From positions 1-64,000 of the forward strand of contig CAZCQH010000023.1 of NCBI GenBank assembly GCA_964500805.1: 64,000 bases of DNA. The letters are read 5' to 3'. A program made the translations under genes and the position numbers. The notes below the pieces were generated by a model, which worked only from the letters and a program-made list of their open reading frames with translations, was not told the origin of the DNA and did not search any database. How positions within the stretch are numbered: the stretch's first letter is position 1; each line of letters opens with the position of its first letter. The stretch comes from Ga0077555 sp964500805. Lineage in GTDB: Bacteria > Pseudomonadota > Alphaproteobacteria > Rhizobiales > Hyphomicrobiaceae. This document shows, piece after piece, positions 52,585 to 62,400 of the stretch.

Positions 52585-53346
52585 ATGACGACACGCTTCA
52601 CGGACAAAGCCGCCATCGTCACCGGTGCCGGCCACGGCATCGGCAGCGCGGTGGCGAGCCGGCTCGCCGCTGAAGGCGCCTCTGTCCTCATATGCGACAT
52701 GAACCAGCAGCGCGCCGAAGCGAAAGCTGCCGAGCTGAGGGGCAGCGGCACCAAAGCCGACGCCATCGCAACCGACGTCCGCGATCGCGCCTCCGTCGAG
52801 AAAGCCGTCGCCCGCGCCGCCGACGCCTTCGGCCGTCTCGATATCGTCGTCAACGTCGCCGGCATCATGGACCGCGCGCCGTTCCTCGACATGACCGACG
52901 AGCTCTGGCATCGCATCATCGATACCAATCTCTACGGCACATTCCTGGTCTCGCAGGTCGCCGCACGCCGCATGATCGCCTTCGGCAACGGCGGCGCCAT
53001 CGTCAACACGGCGTCGAACTCCGGCATCTTCGGTGGCCAGGGCCGCTCCGCCTATGGCGCCAGCAAGGCCGGCGTGATCAATCTCACCCAGTCCATGGCC
53101 ATCGAGCTCGCACCCCACGATATCCGCGTCAACGCGGTGGCGCCCGGCCCGACCAAGACGCGACCCGAGCAGGGCGACACTGTCGGCCCGAGCGTCGCCT
53201 CCCGCATGCCCTTGAAGCGCTTCGGCAAGCCTGAGGAAATCGCCGCACTCGCCGCCTTCCTGGCCTCGGACGAGGCGAGCTTCACCACCGGGCACACCTT
53301 CGCGGCGGATGGCGGTTTCACCATCTCGGGAATTCTCGAAGGCTGA
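52585..53346 (+). CDS. Short-chain dehydrogenase/reductase (SDR)
   Basis: A 253-residue classical SDR. ATG 52585 has GAGGGAGAAGC upstream. TGAGHGIGSAVASRLAAEG cofactor motif, VNVAGIMDRAP, NTASNSGIFG with Ser, and SAYGASKAGVINL with the YxxxK, then APGPTKTRPEQGD and SFTTGHTFAADGGF. The Asp after strand two (ICDMNQ) indicates NAD(H). Probably oxidises a sugar or hydroxy-acid. Followed by the aldo/keto reductase gene after 71 bases. Confidence 0.93.
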   Translation: MTTRFTDKAAIVTGAGHGIGSAVASRLAAEGASVLICDMNQQRAEAKAAELRGSGTKADAIATDVRDRASVEKAVARAADAFGRLDIVVNVAGIMDRAPFLDMTDELWHRIIDTNLYGTFLVSQVAARRMIAFGNGGAIVNTASNSGIFGGQGRSAYGASKAGVINLTQSMAIELAPHDIRVNAVAPGPTKTRPEQGDTVGPSVASRMPLKRFGKPEEIAALAAFLASDEASFTTGHTFAADGGFTISGILEG

Positions 53347-53417
53347 TTGCCTTGCCGTCCCTGCTGGGCCAAAGTCCGCCCGAGCATCTCTTAAAGTCAT
53401 CCCCGGAAGGAATGCAT

Positions 53418-54356
53418 ATGCAGGAACGCAATCTCGGCGGCTCGGGCCTCCGCGTCTCGGAGGTCGGCATCGGCTGCAATAACTTCGGCGGCCGCATCGA
53501 TACGCGCGAGACGGGCCGCGTCATCGACAAGGCCATCGACCTCGGCGTCACTCTGTTCGACACTGCCGACATCTATTCGAACCGTGGCGGCTCCGAAACC
53601 GCCATGGGCGAGGTGCTGAAGGGCAAGCGCCAGAAGATCGTTCTCGCCACCAAGTGCGGCATGCAGATGGACGAGGCCGGCAAGCTCAAGGGCGCGTCGC
53701 GCCGCTACATCATGAGCGCCATCGAAGGCAGCTTGAAGCGGCTGCAGACGGATTACTTCGACCTCTACCAGGTGCATCAGGTCGATCCGCTGACACCCAT
53801 CGAGGAGACGCTGCGCGCTCTCGACGACCTCGTGCGTGCCGGCAAGGTGCGCTACATCGGCCTCTCCAACCATCCCGCATGGATGGTGGCCGAGGCACAA
53901 GAGACCGCGCGCCGCTGCAATCTCAATTCATTCGTCTCCTGCCAGGACGAGTACAGCCTGCTTATCCGCGACGCCGACCGCGAGCTGATGCCGATGATGT
54001 CGAAGTATGAGCTCGGCCTGCTCCCCTATTTCCCGCTCGCCTGCGGCCTCCTCACCGGCAAGTACACCCGCGGAGCCATGCCCCAAGGCGCCCGTTTAAC
54101 CGAGACGAAACGCTATCAGGACAAGTATCTCAACGATCGCAATTGGCGCGTCACCGAGGAGCTCTCGGCCTTCGCCAAGAAACGCGGACACACGTTGCTC
54201 GAGCTTGCATTCTCCTGGTTGCTGGCCCGCCCCAACGTGAGCAGTGTCATCGCCGGTGCAACGAGCCCGGAGCAGGTCGAGGCCAACGTCAAGGCCGCTT
54301 CCTGGAAGCTCTCGGCCGAAGACCTCGCCGAGATTGACCGCATTACGCTGGGGTAA
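53418..54356 (+). CDS. Aldo/keto reductase
   Basis: A 312-residue NADPH-dependent aldo/keto reductase. ATG 53418 lies seven bases behind GGAAGG. Catalytic tetrad regions: LFDTADIYSNRGGSE with Asp and Tyr, KIVLATKCGM with Lys, DLYQVHQVD with His; then YIGLSNHPAWMVAEA. C-terminal NADP-binding part SVIAGATSPEQVEANVKAASWKL. Substrate unknown. Ends four bases before the CoA-transferase subunit A gene, so the two are likely co-transcribed. Confidence 0.93.
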   Translation: MQERNLGGSGLRVSEVGIGCNNFGGRIDTRETGRVIDKAIDLGVTLFDTADIYSNRGGSETAMGEVLKGKRQKIVLATKCGMQMDEAGKLKGASRRYIMSAIEGSLKRLQTDYFDLYQVHQVDPLTPIEETLRALDDLVRAGKVRYIGLSNHPAWMVAEAQETARRCNLNSFVSCQDEYSLLIRDADRELMPMMSKYELGLLPYFPLACGLLTGKYTRGAMPQGARLTETKRYQDKYLNDRNWRVTEELSAFAKKRGHTLLELAFSWLLARPNVSSVIAGATSPEQVEANVKAASWKLSAEDLAEIDRITLG

Positions 54357-54360
54357 CCAC

Positions 54361-55038
54361 ATGCCGATCGACAAACGCGCCGCATCCGCGGCAGCGGCGC
54401 TCGACGGAGTGAAAGACGGCGCAACCGTCTTCATCTCCGGCTTCGGCGGCGCCGGCTTTCCCAATCATCTCATCCGTGCGTTGCGTGACAAGGGCACCAA
54501 GAACCTCACGCTCGTCGTCAACTCCGCGACACACCGCTATTCTCTGACCCACGAGTTGATCGAGAACGGGCAAGTGCGGAAGGTGATCTGCAGCGCCGCA
54601 CGCGGCCACAGCAAGGATCTCTCGCCGTTCGAGAAGCTGCTGAAGGCCGGCAAGATCGAGCTGCAGTGCCTGCCGCAGGGCACCTTCGCCGAGGCGATCC
54701 GCGCGGGTGGCGCCGGCATTCCCGCCTTCTACACGCCCGTCGGCGTCGGCACCGACCTCACCAAGGGCAAGGAGGTGCGCCGCTTTGACGATCGCGACTA
54801 TGTGCTCGAGCCTGCCATCAAGGGCGAGCTCGCGCTCGTCCGCGCGGACACCGCCGATCGCTACGGCAATCTGACCTTCCGCTACGCCCAGGCCAACTTC
54901 GGCCCGGCGATGGCGACGGCCGCGAGCCTCACCGTCGCCGAGGTTCGCGCCGTGGAGCCCGAGTTGCTGCCCCACACGCGTGCACAACTGCCGGGCATCT
55001 ACGTCGACCGCGTCGTCGTCGCGCCGGTATCGGCTTGA
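54361..55038 (+). CDS. 3-oxoacid/3-oxoadipate CoA-transferase subunit A
   Basis: A 225-residue CoA-transferase alpha subunit. Start ATG 54361, four bases behind the aldo/keto reductase stop. CoA-binding GxGxxGxP-type motif: FISGFGGAGFPNHLIRALRDKG. Also LELQC-type segment IELQCLPQGTFAEAIRAGGAGIPAFYTPVGVGTDLTKGKE and ALVRADTADRYGNLTFR. Transfers CoA from succinyl-CoA or similar to a 3-oxoacid together with subunit B. The precise acid (3-oxoadipate or acetoacetate-like) cannot be told; no thiolase is adjacent. Confidence 0.92.
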   Translation: MPIDKRAASAAAALDGVKDGATVFISGFGGAGFPNHLIRALRDKGTKNLTLVVNSATHRYSLTHELIENGQVRKVICSAARGHSKDLSPFEKLLKAGKIELQCLPQGTFAEAIRAGGAGIPAFYTPVGVGTDLTKGKEVRRFDDRDYVLEPAIKGELALVRADTADRYGNLTFRYAQANFGPAMATAASLTVAEVRAVEPELLPHTRAQLPGIYVDRVVVAPVSA

Positions 55039-55055
55039 GCGAGGGAGGATCACAC

Positions 55056-55745
55056 ATGGCACAAGTCCCGCTCAACCGCCGCCAGATGGCGTGGCGCGCC
55101 GCGCAAGACATCGAGGACGGCCAGCTCGTCAATCTCGGGCTCGGCATGCCGCTCGCCGTCGCAGACTACATCAAGCCGGACCTCGAGGTGATCCTGCAGT
55201 CCGAGAATGGCGTCATCGGCGTGGGTCCGATTGCGCCTGAGGGCCAGATCGACACCGACCTCGTCGATGCTGGCTCCCGGCGCATCACGCTGCGTCCCGG
55301 CGCCACCATCATCGACTCGTCTTGGTCGTTCGCCATGATTCGCGGCGGCCACATCGATGTGACGATCCTCGGCGCCTTCGAGGTCGCCTCCAATGGCGAT
55401 CTCGCCAATTGGGACATGCGCGTTCCCGACAAGGGCCCGCTGGTCGGCGGCGCCATGGATCTCGCCGCCGGTGCCCGCGCCGTCTGGGTGATCATGGAGC
55501 ATACGACGAGGAAGGGCGCCCCGCGCCTCATCGACCAGTGCACGCTGCCGCTCACCGCCAAAGCCTGCGTGAAGCGCGTCTACACCGACCTTTCCGTCGT
55601 CGACGTCACGCCTGCAGGGTTCATTGTGCGCGACATTCTGGACGGAATGAGTCGTGAGGAGCTGCAGGCCAAGACCGGCGCCAAGCTCACCTTCGCACCC
55701 GACTGCCGTCCACTTACCGCTCCCGCCATCGCGGATGACGGTTGA
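55056..55745 (+). CDS. 3-oxoacid/3-oxoadipate CoA-transferase subunit B
   Basis: A 229-residue beta subunit. Start ATG 55056 follows GAGGGAGGA, 17 bases after subunit A. The catalytic Glu50 lies in LQSENGVIGVG; other signatures are NLGLGMPLAVADYI, FAMIRGGHIDVTILGAFEVASNGDLANW, KGPLVGGAMDLAAGARAVWVIMEHTTRKGAPRL and CTLPLTAKACVKRVYTDLSVVDV. Partner of the previous gene. Together with the aldo/keto reductase it may serve catabolism of a hydroxy or oxo acid. Confidence 0.93.
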   Translation: MAQVPLNRRQMAWRAAQDIEDGQLVNLGLGMPLAVADYIKPDLEVILQSENGVIGVGPIAPEGQIDTDLVDAGSRRITLRPGATIIDSSWSFAMIRGGHIDVTILGAFEVASNGDLANWDMRVPDKGPLVGGAMDLAAGARAVWVIMEHTTRKGAPRLIDQCTLPLTAKACVKRVYTDLSVVDVTPAGFIVRDILDGMSREELQAKTGAKLTFAPDCRPLTAPAIADDG

Positions 55746-55795
55746 GTGGAGATGGGGGCACCGGCAGCACGATTTTAACGATTGGAGCGCGCCAG

Positions 55796-58279
55796 TCAGC
55801 GCGCATCAGCGCTCTTTTTGCCACCGCCGCCGGTCTCGGCCGGCGACGCAGCCCGCCGACCACCATTGATGCGCACCAGATCCTGGTCGAGCCGAAGCGC
55901 CGCCTCGTCGCCGAGCCGCGCACGGTAGACCTGCATGTTGGCGAGCACCTTCTTCACGTACTCCCGCGTCTCCTCGATCGGAATGCGCTCGATCCAGTCG
56001 ATTGGATCGATGCTCGGCTCGCGCGGGTCACCGAGCTCGCGAATCCACTGGCGCGCCCGGCCCGGTCCGGCGTTGTAGCCGGCGAGCGTCAGCACATAGT
56101 TGCCGCGGAACTCGGCCATCCGGTCGCCAACATAAGCCGACGCGATCATCGCGTTATACGCATTGTCGGTGATCAGCCGCGGCAGATCGCATTTGATCTT
56201 GTGGTCCCGGCAGATGTGCTGCGCGGTGATCGGCATCACCTGCAGAATGCCGCGCGCGCCCGCTGACGAGATGATCGTGTTGTTGAATTCCGACTCCTGG
56301 CGCGCGATGCCGAGCAGCATCGCGGGCTCCGGCGGATCGCGCAGCGGCGTGTAGGCCGGGAACGGATGCAGGGGATAGGCATAGAACACCAGGTTCATGC
56401 CGCGTGCGATCCCCGTCTTTCCGATGCGGAGCGACGTCTGGTGATCACCGAGTGCGCCTGCGAGATGCGCCAGCATCGCCATCTCGCCTTCGGTCTTCAG
56501 GTGATTGCGCAATTGCGCGAAGAGCGCGACCTTGATGCTGCGGTCGAGCCCGAGCTTCTTGGCTGCGACCGCGGCTCTCACAACATCGAGAGCGTTGAAG
56601 CGCTTGGCTTCCTCGGCGGTCGGCATCGCCGGCAGCTTCGACCGGATATCCACCGGACCCGGCGACAGCCTCTGGCGGCCGAGCTGCCCGTGGAACGTAT
56701 CGAACTGCACGGCTGCATCAGCATATTTTTTCTTCGCATCGTCGCCCCGGCCTGCAGCATCCAGCGCACGGCCGAGCCAGTAGTCGGCGCGCGCTTGGCT
56801 CAATGGCCCGTCAGAGGCGGCCCGCGATGCCTCGAGATGACGAACCGCATCCGCTGGCTTCTCCAAATAGCGAAGCGCAATCCACCCGGCCATGAAGGTC
56901 TGGTCCTTCAGGGGATTGACGGTGAGCGGCCCAGCATCCCGCACCAGGTCGTAGGCAACCTGCGGCTCACCGGCGCGCAGCGCCTCGTAAGCTGCGGCTC
57001 GCCGCTCGAACCACCAATCGTCGGGGCTGATGATCGCCTCAGGGTCAGACGGCGCTGCCAAGAGAATCTTTCTTGCCTCCTCATGCTGCGCGTTGCGCCG
57101 GTAGAGCTGCACCTTCTGGTAGGCGAGTCCCCAGTCGATCGGCTGCCCATCCGGCTCGGCAGGAAGCGCCGCGAGCAGCTGCGCCGCCTGTTTCGTTCTG
57201 AGGAAAATCGCCAGCCGCGCCTCGAACTTCACGTGCTCCGCCTGCGGCAACAGGGGGATCATCCGCCGCGCGATGGCCGCTCTCTCGGTCCGCTCGGCGC
57301 TGAACCGAACCTCGTCGACCAGAATGCGGTCCAACCGCCGGCGATGATCGCTCGCGGACAGCAGGGCGCCGAACCGCTCGAGAAAGCCATGCTCCAGACT
57401 GCCGGCGAGCTCGAAGTCGCGCCACGCGCGCGCGGCGAGCGCCCGAGCCTTCGATTCATCCCCTTCAGCCAGATAGGCCGACGCGAGCGCCGCAAATCCG
57501 GCTCCAGTCTTTGGCTCCTCGTCTTTGAAGAACGCCTTGATCTTCTTGGCGCTGCCACCCTGGGTGAAGAGTTGCTCCTCGGCACGGCGGATGAGCGTCT
57601 GACGATCGGGCCAGGCCGGATTGGTCGCCAGGAATGTCGCGAATTCCTGCGGCTCCCCTGCTCCGGCCCGCAAGGCCAGCCACTCGGCAAGACGCTTGAG
57701 ACCTGGCTCCCCGATCTCGCCTCGCATCTCACGCGATGCGGCAATGTCGATGCTGTGCAAACGCACGGCATCTTTCAGCTTCTGCGCATCCTGCGGGGTC
57801 GGAACGAAATCCCTGACCGGCGCAATCAGCTGATCGAGCTTGGCCATGTATTCGGCTTCCGCCGAGGCAACCTGTACGCCGACGGGGGGTGCAGCACCGT
57901 CTGCCTGCACAGCAGCCGGGGGCTCAGCCGGCGATGCCGGCGTTTCCTGGGGAACCTGGGCCGCAGGCTGCGTCTGGGCCGCCTCCGTCGCCACCGGTCC
58001 ACGCTTGGGATTAGCGATGGGCAGCGGTGGCATCACCAGCGGCGCGACGGTCGAAGCCTTGCCTCCATTCGCGGCATTCTTGGCTACGGCCTGCTCGGCC
58101 GGCACCGTGGAGGATTGGGTGATCGGCTGCGCCCATACACGTGTGAACGCGACCGCTCCGCCAGCTATGGGCAGCGTGATCACCAGAATCAACTTGATCA
58201 GACTTCGCAAGCCGTCCGCATGCTCCCGGGCAGTGGTCAAGCCGTCGCTCCGAATTCGACCGCTCGCGCAGTCGTGCAA
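55796..58279 (-). CDS. slt: Soluble lytic murein transglycosylase (Slt70-like)
   Basis: An 827-residue periplasmic lytic transglycosylase. A hydrophobic N-terminal segment (about 25-48, LIKLILVITLPIAGGAVAF) acts as signal or anchor, followed by a Pro/Ala/Gln-rich linker to about 130. A long helical superhelix region (about 170-620) is typical of Slt70. The catalytic domain near 640-800 has the Glu in ARQESEFNNTIISSAGARGILQVMP, then AYNAMIASAYVGDRMAEFRGNYVLTLAGYNAGPGRARQWI. It cleaves the glycan strand. The start is uncertain (a TTG); other starts lie before the hydrophobic segment. Divergent from dapA over 155 bases, as in relatives. Confidence 0.95.
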   Translation of the reverse strand: MHDCASGRIRSDGLTTAREHADGLRSLIKLILVITLPIAGGAVAFTRVWAQPITQSSTVPAEQAVAKNAANGGKASTVAPLVMPPLPIANPKRGPVATEAAQTQPAAQVPQETPASPAEPPAAVQADGAAPPVGVQVASAEAEYMAKLDQLIAPVRDFVPTPQDAQKLKDAVRLHSIDIAASREMRGEIGEPGLKRLAEWLALRAGAGEPQEFATFLATNPAWPDRQTLIRRAEEQLFTQGGSAKKIKAFFKDEEPKTGAGFAALASAYLAEGDESKARALAARAWRDFELAGSLEHGFLERFGALLSASDHRRRLDRILVDEVRFSAERTERAAIARRMIPLLPQAEHVKFEARLAIFLRTKQAAQLLAALPAEPDGQPIDWGLAYQKVQLYRRNAQHEEARKILLAAPSDPEAIISPDDWWFERRAAAYEALRAGEPQVAYDLVRDAGPLTVNPLKDQTFMAGWIALRYLEKPADAVRHLEASRAASDGPLSQARADYWLGRALDAAGRGDDAKKKYADAAVQFDTFHGQLGRQRLSPGPVDIRSKLPAMPTAEEAKRFNALDVVRAAVAAKKLGLDRSIKVALFAQLRNHLKTEGEMAMLAHLAGALGDHQTSLRIGKTGIARGMNLVFYAYPLHPFPAYTPLRDPPEPAMLLGIARQESEFNNTIISSAGARGILQVMPITAQHICRDHKIKCDLPRLITDNAYNAMIASAYVGDRMAEFRGNYVLTLAGYNAGPGRARQWIRELGDPREPSIDPIDWIERIPIEETREYVKKVLANMQVYRARLGDEAALRLDQDLVRINGGRRAASPAETGGGGKKSADAR

Positions 58280-58434
58280 TTCTCACCTCTTGCCTTGCAG
58301 GCGCTTCACCAAAGGCATAAGATTTTGGCCGCATCCGGAGCTCCGACCGTCGGCGCCGGATATTTTTGTAAAGTACCAACCAGATCGGCGGCTTTCAAGG
58401 CGCGGCACTGCCGTCCCCCACCGGAGGAACGCCC

Positions 58435-59328
58435 ATGTTCAAGGGCTCGTTCACAGCACTGATCACTCCCTTCAAGAACGGGAAGGTCGATGAGAAGGCC
58501 TATGAGCGCTTCGTCGACTGGCAAATCAGCGAGGGCACCCACGGTCTCGTCCCTGTCGGGACCACCGGCGAGGCTCCGACCCTCTCTCACGAGGAGCATA
58601 AGCGCGTGGTCGAGCTTTGCATCAAAACCTCGAACAAGCGCGCACCAGTCATTGCCGGAGCCGGTTCCAATTCGACTGATGAGGCGATCGAGCTCACGCA
58701 GTTCGCCAAGAAGGCCGGCGCCGACGCGGCACTGCATTCGACCGGCTACTACAACAAGCCGACGCAGGAAGGCCTCTATCTGCATTTCAAGGCGATCAGC
58801 GACGCCGTCGACTTGCCGATCATCGTCTACAACGTGCCCGGTCGCACCGTGGTGGACATCCAGCCGGCAACGCTCGCACGCATCGCAAAGCTGAAGAATG
58901 TGAAAGGCGTGAAGGACGCCTCCGCCAAGATCGAGCGCATGTCGCAGCATCGCCAGTTGATCGGCCCGAACTTCGCATACCTGTCGGGCGAGGATGCGAC
59001 GGCCCTGGGATTCAATGCGCACGGCGGCAATGGCTGCATCTCGGTGTCGTCGAACGTGGCACCGCGTCTGTGCTCCGAGTTCCAGACCGCGACGCTCAAG
59101 GGCGACTACAAGCGCGCGCTCGAGCTGCAGGACGTGCTGATGCCGCTCCACGACGCGCTTTTCGTCGAGACCAACCCGGCTCCCGTGAAGTACGCCGCCT
59201 GGCGTCTCGGCATCATCGAGAGCCCGGAGTGCCGCCTGCCGCTGTCGCCGCTGACCGAGAACACGAAGAAGATTGTCGACGCCGCGCTGGCCCACGCCGG
59301 CCTGCTCAAGGCCAAGGCCGCGGAGTAG
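58435..59328 (+). CDS. dapA: 4-hydroxy-tetrahydrodipicolinate synthase
   Basis: A 297-residue TIM-barrel aldolase in the lysine/diaminopimelate pathway. It condenses pyruvate with aspartate semialdehyde. Motifs: GTTGEAPTLSHEEH, YYNKPTQEGLYLHF, VYNVPGRT with catalytic Tyr132 and VKGVKDAS with Schiff-base Lys160. The segment usually reading TPYYN reads TGYYN (Gly104), a mild oddity. A strong Rho-independent terminator follows 30 bases behind the stop. Confidence 0.95.
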   Translation: MFKGSFTALITPFKNGKVDEKAYERFVDWQISEGTHGLVPVGTTGEAPTLSHEEHKRVVELCIKTSNKRAPVIAGAGSNSTDEAIELTQFAKKAGADAALHSTGYYNKPTQEGLYLHFKAISDAVDLPIIVYNVPGRTVVDIQPATLARIAKLKNVKGVKDASAKIERMSQHRQLIGPNFAYLSGEDATALGFNAHGGNGCISVSSNVAPRLCSEFQTATLKGDYKRALELQDVLMPLHDALFVETNPAPVKYAAWRLGIIESPECRLPLSPLTENTKKIVDAALAHAGLLKAKAAE

Positions 59329-59357
59329 GTCACTTCGCTCCTTTCGGAATGGACTCG

Positions 59358-59387
59358 AAAGGCCTCGCTGACGCGAGGCCTTTTTTT
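59358..59387 (+). terminator. Rho-independent terminator of dapA
   Basis: GGCCTCGC (59361-59368) pairs exactly with GCGAGGCC (59373-59380) across a 4-base loop; flanking AAA/TTT extend the stem and seven T follow at 59381-59387. It lies 30 bases behind the dapA stop. The A-rich left side would also give a weaker T-run on the opposite strand. Confidence 0.9.
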
Positions 59388-59499
59388 GTATGCCGCACCG
59401 CCCAGTCTCGGCACCATTGCAAGCGCACAACTGAACCGGCGAAAACAAACCCCGCCGAGTTGTCGGGGCCTTGAGATCGATCGGCGTCGCTTTCGGCCT

Positions 59500-60423
59500 T
59501 CACCGGGTCGGCACCGGCTTGTCGCCGCGATAATCATAGAAACCGCGCTGCGTCTTTCGGCCGAGCCAGCCGGCCTCGACGTACTTCACCAGCAGCGGGC
59601 ACGGCCGGTATTTCGAGTCCGCCAGCCCTTCATAGAGCACCTGCATGACCGACAAGCACGTGTCGAGGCCGATGAAGTCGGCAAGCTCGAGCGGACCCAT
59701 CGGATGATTGGCGCCAAGGCGCATTGCCTTGTCGATCGCCTCCACGCTGCCAACACCCTCGTAGAGCGTGTAGACCGCCTCGTTGATCATCGGCAGCAGG
59801 ATGCGGTTGACGATGAAGGCCGGGAAGTCCTCCGACACCGCTGTCTGCTTGCCGAGGCTCTCGACGAATGCCTTGGCCGTGCTGAATGTGCCGTCCTCCG
59901 TCGCGATGCCTCGGATCAGCTCGACGAGCTGCATCACCGGCACCGGATTCATGAAATGAATGCCGATGAACCGCTCGGGCTCCGACGTCTGCGCCGCCAG
60001 ACGCGTGATCGAGATCGACGACGTGTTCGAGGCGAGGATGGCGCCTTGCTTCACCTTTGACTTCAGGTCATTGAAGATCTTGCGCTTGACGCTCTCGTCC
60101 TCGGTCGCCGCCTCGATCACCAGGTCGCAGTCGCCCAGAGCGTCGAACGAAGCTGCGAATTGGATGCGCTTCAGCGCACCCTGCATGTCCGAGTCTTTGA
60201 TGAGACCGCGCGTCACCTGCCGCGTCATGTTGCGCTGAATGACGCCAATTGCGTTCTCGAAGGCTTCTTTCTTGAGATCGTTGACAGCAACATCGTAGCC
60301 TGCGAGCGCCACCACGTGGGCGATGCCATTGCCCATCTGCCCCGCGCCGATGACGCCGACCTTTTTGACCGACGGTGCCGGGCCGCTCGGGCTCGATCGC
60401 TTTGTTTTGACTGCTGCATCCAT
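59500..60423 (-). CDS. hbd: 3-hydroxybutyryl-CoA dehydrogenase
   Basis: A 307-residue NAD(P)-dependent 3-hydroxyacyl-CoA dehydrogenase, converting 3-hydroxybutyryl-CoA to acetoacetyl-CoA and back. Cofactor motif VGVIGAGQMGNGIAHVVALAGYDVAVND; catalytic region SNTSSISITRLAAQTSEPERFIGIHFMNPVPVMQLVELI (His, Glu), AFIVNRILLPMINEAVYTLYEGVGSVEAIDKAMRLGANHPMGPLELADFIGLD. The N-terminal 20 residues before VKKVGVIG are extra and probably disordered. Forms an operon with etfA and etfB, 42 bases behind etfA. Confidence 0.95.
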   Translation of the reverse strand: MDAAVKTKRSSPSGPAPSVKKVGVIGAGQMGNGIAHVVALAGYDVAVNDLKKEAFENAIGVIQRNMTRQVTRGLIKDSDMQGALKRIQFAASFDALGDCDLVIEAATEDESVKRKIFNDLKSKVKQGAILASNTSSISITRLAAQTSEPERFIGIHFMNPVPVMQLVELIRGIATEDGTFSTAKAFVESLGKQTAVSEDFPAFIVNRILLPMINEAVYTLYEGVGSVEAIDKAMRLGANHPMGPLELADFIGLDTCLSVMQVLYEGLADSKYRPCPLLVKYVEAGWLGRKTQRGFYDYRGDKPVPTR

Positions 60424-60465
60424 GATGCTGCTCCTTAAGCCTCCCCTAGCCCACCCGTCGATCCG

Positions 60466-61410
<945 letters not shown>

Positions 61411-61411
61411 G

Positions 61412-62161
61412 TCAGATAACTCCCGCGTCCTTGAGCTTGGCGACGAGCTCGCCCGGATTGCCGACCTTCACACCAGACTTGCGTCCGGGCGGCTCGGTTG
61501 TCTTCAGCACCTTCAAGCGCGGCTTGATGTCGACGCCGTAGTCGCCGGGCTTCTTGACGTCGAGCGGCTTCTTCTTCGCTTTCATGATATTCGGCAGCGA
61601 TGCGTACCGCGGCTCGTTCAACCGCAGATCGGTCGTGATGATCGCCGGCATTTTGAGCTTGACCGTCTCGAGACCACCGTCCACCTCGCGCGTGACCGCG
61701 ATCGTATCGCCGTCGATAGCGAGCTTCGAGGCGAACGTGCCCTGGGACCAGCCGAGCAAGGCCGCCAGCATCTGTCCGGTCTGATTGCAGTCGTCGTCGA
61801 TCGCTTGCTTGCCGAGGATGACCAGGCCGGGCTTCTCGGCGTCGGCAATACCTTTCAGCAGCTTGGCGACCGCGAGTGGCTCCACGGCTTCGTCCCCGGT
61901 CTCCACCAGAATGCCGCGATCGGCGCCCATCGCCAGCGCCGTACGGATCGTCTCCTGCGCCTTCGCCGGCCCGATCGAGACCGCCACGATCTCGGTCACC
62001 TGCCCCTTTTCCTTGAGGCGAATGGCTTCCTCGACGCCGATTTCGTCGAAGGGGTTCATTGACATTTTGACGTTGGCGAGCTCGACGCCCGTGCCGTCGG
62101 ACTTCACCCTGATTTTGACGTTGTAGTCGACGACCCTCTTCACGGGTACTAGGACCTTCAT
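61412..62161 (-). CDS. etfB: Electron transfer flavoprotein beta subunit
   Basis: A 249-residue ETF beta subunit. ATG 62161 starts MKVLVPVKRVVDYNVKIRVK, as in other alphaproteobacteria; open frame upstream is not conserved. AMP-binding/partner loop region GLVILGKQAIDDDCNQTGQMLAALLGWSQGTFASK, then EVDGGLETVKLKMPAIITTDLRLNEPRYASLPNIMKAKKKPL, where LNEPRYASLPNIMKAKKK is the recognition loop for dehydrogenases. First gene of the etfB-etfA-hbd operon. A 239-base gap separates it from the upstream rhomboid gene. Confidence 0.97.
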   Translation of the reverse strand: MKVLVPVKRVVDYNVKIRVKSDGTGVELANVKMSMNPFDEIGVEEAIRLKEKGQVTEIVAVSIGPAKAQETIRTALAMGADRGILVETGDEAVEPLAVAKLLKGIADAEKPGLVILGKQAIDDDCNQTGQMLAALLGWSQGTFASKLAIDGDTIAVTREVDGGLETVKLKMPAIITTDLRLNEPRYASLPNIMKAKKKPLDVKKPGDYGVDIKPRLKVLKTTEPPGRKSGVKVGNPGELVAKLKDAGVI

Positions 62162-62400
62162 CGGCGCTTCGCTCCCAAGAACATGCCGTTGCGAACTGGC
62201 GGCGAGCCGCTGCTGCGGCTCCAGGCGCACTTATAGCTGATATTTTGCACTGCGACGGCCTTGACCTCGGTTGAGGCAATTTGCCCGGGGTTTTCCGGGC
62301 TTCGCCGACCGTCAAAATCTCGCAGGTGCGAGAAGTTAGATTTTCGGCATCGCCGAGTCAATTCACGCTCGAGCAACAGACCTGCGCTCTTTTGCAGTCG

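Noticed and set aside
56366..58462. 698-residue open frame opposite slt
   Set aside because: Antisense shadow of a recognised lytic transglycosylase.
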